Shown here one piece after another: positions 37,757 through 45,069 of a DNA stretch of 64,000 nucleotides. Under the pieces are notes generated by a model that was given only the letters and a program-made list of their open reading frames with translations, made no database searches and had not been told where the DNA came from. The DNA is from Dyadobacter chenhuakuii. GTDB lineage: Bacteria; Bacteroidota; Bacteroidia; Cytophagales; Spirosomataceae. The number at the start of each line of letters is the position of its first letter. The first letter of the stretch is position 1. Position numbers and translations under genes: made by a program. Location: contig NZ_CP098805.1 of the NCBI RefSeq assembly GCF_023821985.2, positions 558,001-622,000 on the forward strand, given 5' to 3'.

Positions 37757-38665
37757 ATGAACCTGAAATACATATCAACAACGCTTTTAACACTCGGTCT
37801 TTCACTAATCCTGCGATTTACCGCTGATGCCCAGACATCCGAAGAAAAACCACTGTGGCCATCGGGTATCACAGATAATCCCGTGAAATATGCTACTGGC
37901 GAAGAGGTGGTTAATTTCGATGTAAATCCTCAGTCGCTTTCAAAAAAGAACCGGGTCTTTCGCAAAGTGTCCGTTCCTACTTACGTTCTGCATTTGCCAC
38001 CGCCGGGAAAGGAAACGGGGGTCGCCGTAGTGATATGTCCCGGAGGCGGTTTTGTAGATAACTGGTTCGATCGGGAAGGAACTGACCTTGCACTTTGGCT
38101 AAAAGAACGGGGCGTGGCATCGTTGGTGTTAAAGTATCGCCTGAATACCAGAGATAGCAGCAAAAACTTTGTAATCCCCAGAGAAACCTATTTCGCAGCT
38201 GCATTCGATGACGCAAAGCAGGCCATTATCACTTTGCGAAAAGATGCAGCTAAACTTAAAATTGATCCCAATAAAATTGGCATAGCAGGTTTTTCGGCGG
38301 GTGGAACCTTGGCGGTGGAACTAGCAGCAACCGACGAAATCAATGCAGGACCCGGCACGGTTAGCTGGAAACCCAATTTCGCAGGTCTTTTCTATGCTGC
38401 ATTTCTAAAAACTTATACGGTTCGAAAGGAAAGTTGTCCCCCGGTTTTTCTCATCAATGCCCACGACGATAGGTTAACCACAGCCGCCAAATGTGTTGAT
38501 TTTTATTCATCGTTATTGAAAGCAGAAATTCCAGCCGAAATGCATATTTACAACAAAGGCTCACATGGATTTGCCATGGATTTTACAAAAGGAGAAACCC
38601 TGAAATACTGGCCTGAGAGCTTTTTAGGGTGGTTAAAGGACATTGGGATGGTTCAGAAAAAGTAA
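37757..38665 (+). CDS. Alpha/beta hydrolase (esterase/lipase-like), secreted
   Basis: Hydrolase of 302 residues with a signal peptide (LLTLGLSLILRFTADAQ). The oxyanion segment VVICPGGGFVDNWFDREG and the nucleophile elbow GFSAGG (S180) are typical of BD-FAE-like or acetyl-xylan-esterase-like enzymes. The late D (INAHDD) and H (GSHGFAM) complete the triad. It is the last gene of the mannan locus and might remove acetyl groups from glucomannan, which is inference from context. A convergent cupin gene follows. Confidence 0.82.
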   Translation: MNLKYISTTLLTLGLSLILRFTADAQTSEEKPLWPSGITDNPVKYATGEEVVNFDVNPQSLSKKNRVFRKVSVPTYVLHLPPPGKETGVAVVICPGGGFVDNWFDREGTDLALWLKERGVASLVLKYRLNTRDSSKNFVIPRETYFAAAFDDAKQAIITLRKDAAKLKIDPNKIGIAGFSAGGTLAVELAATDEINAGPGTVSWKPNFAGLFYAAFLKTYTVRKESCPPVFLINAHDDRLTTAAKCVDFYSSLLKAEIPAEMHIYNKGSHGFAMDFTKGETLKYWPESFLGWLKDIGMVQKK

Positions 38666-38736
38666 GTGTATTTAACCGGATCTAATGCGATTGATGATCA
38701 ATAGTTAAACCCAATTGCCCGAGAAAGAGGCCACTA

Positions 38737-39303
38737 TTAGTCCAGTTTCAACGGTGGCCCTACCACCTTCATTTCGTTTTGTTCAAATATTTTGGCAATT
38801 TCCTGAGGCGAAGGATCGCTGGTTAGCGCCGCCATTTGCACAAAAAAATCTTCCAATTTTCCAGCCGGTTGCAATGTCACCAGCATTTTGCCTTTGGCCG
38901 ATGCCTGGGTCCAGGCGTGGGGAACTGCCCGCGGAAGAAAGATACTCTCACCAGCCGTCAGGCTAAATCTTTCCTTATCAACAAGAAATTCATACGCGCC
39001 TTCAAGCACATAAAAAACTTCGTCCTGGCCCGGATGCACATGTAGAGGCGTTCCACGGCCTTGACTGAGCGAAGTTTGCTCAAAAATCGCAAAACCACCA
39101 TCCGTATCACTACCCGAAACCTTAACATCCAACACATTCGCATTGACGCCCTTCAACTGAATGTGCCCATGCTTACGCCCTTCACCCGCCTTCGTTTTAA
39201 ATACTTTTGCAATCACTCCCCTTAATGCCGCTGCCTTAGCAAATACAAGGGTAGGAAGTGAACTAATGACAGCCATACTGCCAATGAATGCGTTTCTTTT
39301 CAT
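38737..39303 (-). CDS. Cupin-domain protein, exported
   Basis: Cupin of about 188 residues. The ATG at 39303 (MKRNAFIGSMAVISSLPTLVFA) is chosen because it begins a good signal peptide; the longer frame to 39348 adds an unlikely leader. The core carries the metal-ligand motif GTPLHVHPGQDEVFYVLEGAYEF and the second motif SLTAGESIFLPRAVPHAW. It resembles quercetin-dioxygenase-like cupins, but activity is not predictable. It stands alone and converges with the mannan locus. Confidence 0.8.
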   Translation of the reverse strand: MKRNAFIGSMAVISSLPTLVFAKAAALRGVIAKVFKTKAGEGRKHGHIQLKGVNANVLDVKVSGSDTDGGFAIFEQTSLSQGRGTPLHVHPGQDEVFYVLEGAYEFLVDKERFSLTAGESIFLPRAVPHAWTQASAKGKMLVTLQPAGKLEDFFVQMAALTSDPSPQEIAKIFEQNEMKVVGPPLKLD

Positions 39304-39612
39304 AGGATGATGAATGTTGAAAGTTAATTTGTTCGGGTTAAAAGGCATTCAAAAAAGGGGCAAATGTGCGCATTCCGCTAAATGGATGCGCAGCGTTTGC
39401 GTTTTTTATTTAAGCTGATATTTTAGAGGAGAAGCGCAACTAATGTAAGGATGGGGGAGGTGTGGAGCGCTACCTTTAAATAAGTTGGAAAGAGGGCGCA
39501 GCCGCAAAGATTGTGCGGATTGATGATGGTACCAGATAATTTGTGCAAGTGCCACTTGCACAAATTCGCGGTCAGGAGTTTATGTGACTAATTATTTTGC
39601 TTATCGTTTGAT
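39304..39612. other. Intergenic region with two hairpins
   Basis: This 309-base gap between two minus-strand genes has no convincing open reading frame. It contains a hairpin at 39371-39396 (TGCGCATTCC/GGATGCGCA) and a 29-base palindrome at 39538-39566. Confidence 0.5.
39538..39566. repeat. 29-base perfect palindrome
   Basis: AATTTGTGCAAGTG-C-CACTTGCACAAATT has 14-base arms around one central base. It lies 46 bases beyond the stop of the YhcG-type nuclease gene. No T run follows on either strand, so it is not a standard terminator. Confidence 0.6.
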
Positions 39613-40656
39613 TTAAAGTATTTTGCGTTCCTTTTCCAGTGTATTTTCAATAGCCCGCTTCTCCCGCTCAATTTCTGCAATCAATTCTTCCTCTGTTGGC
39701 AAATAAAGCATGTACTTCGTAGCGAACAACTGCTTGCTATCATTCAAAATACTATACTTTACAACAGTTTCATCTTTTTCAGTACAAAGAATAATTCCGA
39801 TCGTGGGATTGTCATCATCTTGTTTTTTCAGGTCGTCAAACATTCGAATATACATATCCATTTGCCCGGTATCCTGGTGTGTTAGCTTGCCTGTTTTTAA
39901 ATCAAAAAGTACAAAGCATTTAAGAAGATAGTTGTAGAAAACGAGGTCAATATAAAAATGACTTGTTTCTGTGCTTATTCTGAACTGTCGTCCGACAAAG
40001 GAAAAACCTTTTCCTAATTCGAGTAAAAAATGCTGCAAGTTTCCGATTAAGGCTTTTTCAATGTCTTGCTCTAATGCATTTATTGGTTCAGAGATATTTA
40101 AGAATTCAAAAACGTAGGGGTCTTTGATAAAATCGTTAGAGAGAATTTTGTCAGAATTTTGATTGAGAATCGATGTTTCTGGCCTGGTTTGAGAAGAGAG
40201 CAAACGCTGATAATAATGGGAATTGATATTACGCTCCAACGTCCGAGTACTCCACATTTGATCGGCGCATTCATTCTCATAATATGTTCGTGCCGCAGGA
40301 TCTTCGACCCTCATTATGAGCCGGTAATGTGTCCAGCTCAATTCCCTACGCACTGCGTAAGATTTTTGGTTATCAGAAAAAGTTAGGTAGAATTTTCGGA
40401 AATTTTCAAGGTTCGCTACTGAAAACCCTTTACCGATTTCGCGACTTAGGTCCTTGGAAAGTTGTTTGATAATGCCTTCTCCATAGGCAGCTCGGATCTC
40501 TCCAAACTGTTCTTCTTCCACGATTCTTTTTCCTATCTGCCAATAAGCTTCAAGCATTGCTGTATTGACGGCCCTGTAAGCATTTTGTCTTGCAGATTGT
40601 AAAATGCGAACAACATCCTGTATTAAGGACATTTCCGGAGACTTGGAGTCGATCAT
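39613..40656 (-). CDS. YhcG/DUF1016-family PD-(D/E)XK nuclease-domain protein
   Basis: Protein of 347 residues. The N-terminal DUF1016_N part (about 10-160: AVNTAMLEAYWQIGKRIVEEEQ ... LSWTHYRLIMRVED) is followed by the YhcG PD-(D/E)XK domain (about 190-335). Catalytic-type residues are visible in HFYIDLVFYN (Asp), FDLKTGKLT (Asp-x-Lys, with D where E is common) and TGQMDMY (Gln). The family is found with restriction systems and in mobile regions, and a nuclease role is generally assumed. Its ATG overlaps the stop of the XRE gene (ATGA), so the two are translationally coupled. Confidence 0.85.
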   Translation of the reverse strand: MIDSKSPEMSLIQDVVRILQSARQNAYRAVNTAMLEAYWQIGKRIVEEEQFGEIRAAYGEGIIKQLSKDLSREIGKGFSVANLENFRKFYLTFSDNQKSYAVRRELSWTHYRLIMRVEDPAARTYYENECADQMWSTRTLERNINSHYYQRLLSSQTRPETSILNQNSDKILSNDFIKDPYVFEFLNISEPINALEQDIEKALIGNLQHFLLELGKGFSFVGRQFRISTETSHFYIDLVFYNYLLKCFVLFDLKTGKLTHQDTGQMDMYIRMFDDLKKQDDDNPTIGIILCTEKDETVVKYSILNDSKQLFATKYMLYLPTEEELIAEIEREKRAIENTLEKERKIL

Positions 40657-41066
40657 CGTGTTAATAGTTTCTCCAACCTTTCCATCATCTCATCCTTCTC
40701 CCTCAACATCCGCTCATACAAAGCAATCTTCTCCTCATGAAGTTGAATGATCTTGTCAATTGGATGGAAAACGGGATTATTATTTACGACAGCCGAATTG
40801 TTATTGAATGTACTTGAAATAACGGTGATCGCTTGATTCTCATCAAAATTCCGAATCGCCTCAGCCGGGATTTTCAAAATCGCCGCCACCTGCTCCAAAA
40901 TATCGGAATCGATCTTCTCCCTTTGTTCGAGTAGGGAGACTTTTTGCTGGTTCCAATCTTCGCCTAGTTCGAATGCGAGGGCGTCTTGTTTGATCGCGAG
41001 CATTTCCCGAAATCTTTTAAGGTTGCGGCCTTCGTGGATCTTGGGATTGGAGGTAGTATGTGTCAT
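40653..41066 (-). CDS. XRE regulator with C-terminal coiled coil, copy 3
   Basis: Protein of 137 residues, same family as copies at 8654 and 22399: helix-turn-helix NLKRFREMLAIKQDALAFELG ... QQKVSLLEQ, a short Asn-rich linker (about 95-105: NNNSAVVNNNP) and the coiled-coil tail LHEEKIALYERMLREKDEMMERLEKL. Its stop overlaps the start of the YhcG-type nuclease by four bases, so it is made together with that protein. The leader block at 41085 is shared with the other copies. Probable role: repressor and perhaps partner of the nuclease; the latter is inference. Confidence 0.87.
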   Translation of the reverse strand: MTHTTSNPKIHEGRNLKRFREMLAIKQDALAFELGEDWNQQKVSLLEQREKIDSDILEQVAAILKIPAEAIRNFDENQAITVISSTFNNNSAVVNNNPVFHPIDKIIQLHEEKIALYERMLREKDEMMERLEKLLTR

Positions 41067-41084
41067 CTGGAACGGGTGTTTGGT

Positions 41085-41124
41085 TAAAAAGGCAATTTAT
41101 GTAAATCTCCTGGGAAGTTTCCGG
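41085..41124 (-). promoter_or_regulatory. Conserved leader of XRE copy 3
   Basis: TAAAAAGGCAATTTATGTAAATC (41086-41107) matches the leaders at 9099 and 22841. It is followed by GGAA-GT-TTCC (41113-41122), a shorter form of the dyad before copy 1, and then AATGTAAGTTACCGG near 41143, shared with copy 2. Confidence 0.5.
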
Positions 41125-41261
41125 ATAATTTACGCGAACCAAAATGTAAGTTACCGGGCGGTTAGGTCAATCCAGCGTTACTTTTTGAATCGCGGGGCTA
41201 GCAACATTTGTCCCGCAAAATGAAAACGCTGATGAAATTTTTCGCCAACGAGATCATATAC

Positions 41262-41291
41262 AAAGCCCTTCTCCATTGGGGGAAGGGCTTT
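41262..41291 (-). terminator. Hairpin downstream of the metallopeptidase gene
   Basis: AAAGCCCTTCTCC pairs with GGGGAAGGGCTTT around a short loop, 12 bases past the metallopeptidase stop. On the minus strand it ends in a short T run (GGGCTTTG). A terminator is likely though the T tract is weak. Confidence 0.6.
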
Positions 41292-41302
41292 ACCGGGCGT
41301 TT

Positions 41303-44300
41303 TCACAAATCTATTTCTTTACTATCGCAGGGTGTCAGTATCGTTTGCCCGAGGTAATGTCCCTGGACCGTGACATCGCGCTGGTCGCCGATCTCTACAC
41401 GGAATATTCCGTTTGTGACCGTTGTTTCTTTGAACGTTTCGCCTTTTCGTCCGCTTCGGTCCTTTCCCTTGATGGAAACGATCACTTTCCCATTCACGCC
41501 TTCCCCGTTGTCATTTCGTACAATCTCTCCAAATGCCAGGCCATGCTCTGCTTCAAACCGTTTGAAATGAGTGCCTAAGCCGGTGAGCACGAGTAAGGTT
41601 GCGCCGCCGATGATTTCGGCAGCGCACGTATTTCCCGTATCGCCGAGTGCAGAAAGGCGCAGATTAGTGGTAATCCTGCGTTCCCTCCGGATGAGGTTTT
41701 TGGTCATATAGCTGAAACGGGCGTCGCCAAGCAGGGATTCCGTCATTACGAGGATCTGCTTTTTCTCACCTGGTTGCAGGAAAACCCAGCGGTGATCGAG
41801 GTATACGCGGAATAACGGGTGCGGCTGGTGGATTGTGAAATAAACGAAGGCGGGGTGTTTTAATGTGTTTTCTGCTACAAGTACCGTCGCTTCCCTTGAT
41901 GCCGGCGAGCTCGTGGTAGAGGCCATCCATGTGTAATTGGATTGAGCCTCGTTGTTCTCGGGAGTAACCTCCCATATATTACTGACCGAATCGAGAAACG
42001 GGTCCATTCGCGCAACCAAACATGCGTGCTGGTTATACTGAACGGAGCCAAAGGGGAACGAGACTGTGGCAGGACTCCATATATCCGATGCCGTAAAGGT
42101 CACCGTCGAACCTGCCGGCACATCCAGTGTCTGCTCACCCAGCGGCGACTCCGTACCTCCGCCAAATGTAAAATCTTTGGCAAAAAATTTCACCGTAACA
42201 CTGTGGGCATCACTGGAACCGCGGTTGGTAACCCGGGCGATAACTGTGTTATTGTGCCCTTCCCAGGGAATGTTCCTGAATGCAGGGTCCGATGCATTAC
42301 GCCCATTGAGGACCTCAATGTCAGGACTTTGCCAGTTTGATCCCGGCGACCACGGGGTTAATGCAGGGTCGGGTTTCAGGTCGGCCGCGTAACGGACGCG
42401 TATGGTTGCAGAGTCGGCGGTGGTATTGGAAACATCCACAATAAAATCCTGTTCAAATCCTGGTGTTGTGGTATCCCTGTCCTTGAAATCCTGTGAGAGT
42501 GAAAACGAGCCCTCATCGGTCACCGCGTCGGCGTCTTCCTCCACACGAAGAATATTAGGCCGGTCGCTCGGATTCGTTGAACGGAACAGCGCCTCAGTTC
42601 CCAGCACGGCCCTGGATTTTGGCGGATTATGGTCGGCCGTAACCCCGGAGACAGCGGGACGGTATTCAAAATAATAATTTTTACCATCTTCGAGGCGTAC
42701 TTCGGCGGCGGCAAAACGACCCGCCGGGACCGGCCCTGCCATGGTTGCATGCAAGGTGATACTTTCGTCTATCGCACCAAAAACGCCAAAGTTATACATC
42801 CGGATCTGGTTCGGGTTAAGCCAGCCGAGCATCAGCCGGTGTGCGGCAGAAGGCAGCGGCAGGTCACGCTCCCAGGTCATCAGTTCCCAGCTTTCATTGG
42901 GGTTAAATCCTGTAATGCGACTGCTCGCATCCGCGCTGAAAGAATTTTGATCGTACTGATCATTGAGGCCGAGATTATGCCCAAGCTCATGAATTACGGT
43001 TTCATGAAACTGGCGGGCACCATCCCGCGTTGCCCAATCGTCCGGCATGAAAACTTTTCCCACGCCACGATATTGCGGAATAGGAATAGGAGCCGTAAGG
43101 TCAACCCCTACGAGCTGCTGAATGTTTGTGAGAGAAGCTCTTGGCCAAACAAATAGATCGTCGTCCGGTGCGGTGCGGGGCACACTTCTCACGGCATAAA
43201 TCAGTGAATCAATCTGCGAAAGGTCCAAAAAAGGAGCATTACCTGCTTGCTGGGCAATGATGTTTTGCTGTACAATAAGAGATATGATGGTCGAGTCAAG
43301 ATCTTGATTGGCTATCCACGTATCGTCAAAAGTAAAGTAAGATTCCCAGGCATTGGGCAGCATAACAGGCTGCGTTATCCCAACAAGGTTCACATTGAAA
43401 AGTCCTCCGGAAGCCTCATTATAATACCGCACAACAGACTGGTTCAGCACGCCTACGCCATTGACCATCTCATCCTGAAAACCATTTATGATCGTATTCA
43501 AAGCCGCGCCGCCGGGATAACGGTTGCTGGAAGTATCTACCAGAACGAGGCCGATATTACGTGTACCAAGGGCCGGTATAACATTTACATTCTGCGGGAC
43601 CTGAAAGTCGCCGCTGTCGGGCCCGCCCCAGGTCCCGCCCGATGGCCCCGATTCAATGCTGCCAAATGTTGTAACCGATGGCCCGTATTCCTCGTTCGTC
43701 CAGTTTTCGAGCACATTAAATATTGCGGTTGCGATGGAATTGCCCTGATGGATTACTTCAAGTTTATGCTTTCCCGTCATCCAGCCCGCAGCCAGCATGA
43801 TATCGGGCTCAGCAGGGTTGAAGCTGTTATCTCTTGAAATAGAGACCATGGCGCCGGATTCTTTGGGGTGAACAATAAATTCCAGATCATCGAAGCTGAT
43901 GGCAGGATTGTTGATTTTCACCGGAACGCGTACCCATCCCGAAATGAAAAGCTCGCCGTCGGGGACTCTGAGGGTAACCGGATCAGAATTCAGTTTGCCA
44001 ATCAGGACTTCCTCCTTCATCCCGATCACAATGCGTTCGTCATCTATAGCCTGAACTGCCCAGAGATGTGCTATGCCTGTGAAGATTTCCATGGGGGCAA
44101 TGCCAGGTTGCGACAAATCAGCATATAAGATGCGGTCTCCGGATTTTTCAGCGATAAATACTTGGTTCTGCTGATTGTTTGTCCAGCAGGCGTCGGCAAT
44201 TTCTCCGAGGTTATCGAAAATCACAACCGGCACATCGCCGATGATTATTTCCAGAATGCGGCCTCCGTTCGAATTTTCTGCCACGAAAATTCTTCCCGAA

Positions 44301-44737
44301 GTTTCCTGTTTCAATACAACCACAGCTTTATTCAGATCTGCGGAGAGCACGTTCAGCACGCTGGGCAGTTCCGTCAATGCAAACAGGCGGCCACTTGCGC
44401 TATCCTCCGTTACCAAGAGGGAATGGTCGCTCAGTGTGAGCACATTCGTCGGGTTAACGGGATTTCGCAGAAGCCTTCTCACATTACCTCCGCTGATCTT
44501 TCCTTTTAATAGCCCGCAAGCGGGCCCCACCATATATAATGTATCATCGTCGTCCGCAAGGTCAAAGGAATTTATTTTGGCCCTGACGCTAAAAATGGGG
44601 GACGAAGTACTCGCCGCAATATCCAGGGAAAAAAACCTCCCGTTTCTTTGGGCAATGATCACTTTGTCGCTGCCGGAAGTTACCCGGAGTGCTACCGGAT
44701 TTTTAAAATTTTGTACAAGCTGAACTAGATTTGACAT
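41303..44737 (-). CDS. Large HExxHxxGxxD metallopeptidase, no signal peptide
   Basis: Protein of 1144 residues. The N-terminal 280 residues look like a beta-propeller. The zinc site is HELGHNLGLND with H583, E584, H587 and D593, the HExxHxxGxxD form of M6-like and related metzincin-type peptidases. After it come beta-sandwich-like regions, including a CARDB-like segment near 800-900 (NNTVIARVTNRGSSDAHSVTVKFF). The ATG at 44737 is the only reasonable start, and no signal peptide or lipoprotein motif follows it. No C-terminal sorting domain of the type-IX system is evident. How or whether it leaves the cell is unclear. The gene stands alone with a terminator at its 3' end. Confidence 0.75.
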   Translation of the reverse strand: MSNLVQLVQNFKNPVALRVTSGSDKVIIAQRNGRFFSLDIAASTSSPIFSVRAKINSFDLADDDDTLYMVGPACGLLKGKISGGNVRRLLRNPVNPTNVLTLSDHSLLVTEDSASGRLFALTELPSVLNVLSADLNKAVVVLKQETSGRIFVAENSNGGRILEIIIGDVPVVIFDNLGEIADACWTNNQQNQVFIAEKSGDRILYADLSQPGIAPMEIFTGIAHLWAVQAIDDERIVIGMKEEVLIGKLNSDPVTLRVPDGELFISGWVRVPVKINNPAISFDDLEFIVHPKESGAMVSISRDNSFNPAEPDIMLAAGWMTGKHKLEVIHQGNSIATAIFNVLENWTNEEYGPSVTTFGSIESGPSGGTWGGPDSGDFQVPQNVNVIPALGTRNIGLVLVDTSSNRYPGGAALNTIINGFQDEMVNGVGVLNQSVVRYYNEASGGLFNVNLVGITQPVMLPNAWESYFTFDDTWIANQDLDSTIISLIVQQNIIAQQAGNAPFLDLSQIDSLIYAVRSVPRTAPDDDLFVWPRASLTNIQQLVGVDLTAPIPIPQYRGVGKVFMPDDWATRDGARQFHETVIHELGHNLGLNDQYDQNSFSADASSRITGFNPNESWELMTWERDLPLPSAAHRLMLGWLNPNQIRMYNFGVFGAIDESITLHATMAGPVPAGRFAAAEVRLEDGKNYYFEYRPAVSGVTADHNPPKSRAVLGTEALFRSTNPSDRPNILRVEEDADAVTDEGSFSLSQDFKDRDTTTPGFEQDFIVDVSNTTADSATIRVRYAADLKPDPALTPWSPGSNWQSPDIEVLNGRNASDPAFRNIPWEGHNNTVIARVTNRGSSDAHSVTVKFFAKDFTFGGGTESPLGEQTLDVPAGSTVTFTASDIWSPATVSFPFGSVQYNQHACLVARMDPFLDSVSNIWEVTPENNEAQSNYTWMASTTSSPASREATVLVAENTLKHPAFVYFTIHQPHPLFRVYLDHRWVFLQPGEKKQILVMTESLLGDARFSYMTKNLIRRERRITTNLRLSALGDTGNTCAAEIIGGATLLVLTGLGTHFKRFEAEHGLAFGEIVRNDNGEGVNGKVIVSIKGKDRSGRKGETFKETTVTNGIFRVEIGDQRDVTVQGHYLGQTILTPCDSKEIDL

Positions 44738-45069
44738 AGCGGTATAGTTAAAAAGTGGAACGATTTGACCGATTGGCGCTTCGGAAATTAATGGGAGGCA
44801 TGCTAAAACTACAATTTATGCGGCCGCTATAATTACCATCAAATCAATTGGCTGGAAGGAACATGCTAATCTTATTTTATGGCGCGGGATTGTATAGTTT
44901 AAATAAAATATTTTCTTCCTAAAGGGATAATCGGCCCGGCTTGCTGCACTTAGGCTTTGAAACCAGTTTTAGCATGGCAGCTATTCTAGACAAGGTGCCT
45001 TCTGACACGAGGTTTTGCGCACGATGCGAAACTGCGCAATCACGTTTCGCGATCCAAAGCCTTTTCTTC
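44738..45069. other. Divergent intergenic region before the second susC
   Basis: A 332-base gap. It must hold promoters for the divergent metallopeptidase and susC genes. A TTG-initiated in-frame extension of susC runs back to 44941 but looks non-coding in character. I see no clear promoter box, hairpin or RNA. Confidence 0.4.

Noticed and set aside
39371..39396. Hairpin with following T-rich stretch as a plus-strand terminator
   Set aside because: No plus-strand gene ends before it; both neighbours are on the minus strand, so its role is not supported.
44941..45069. TTG-initiated extension of the 45-kb susC
   Set aside because: It would place 43 residues ahead of a complete signal peptide at 45070, so the ATG there is the true start.
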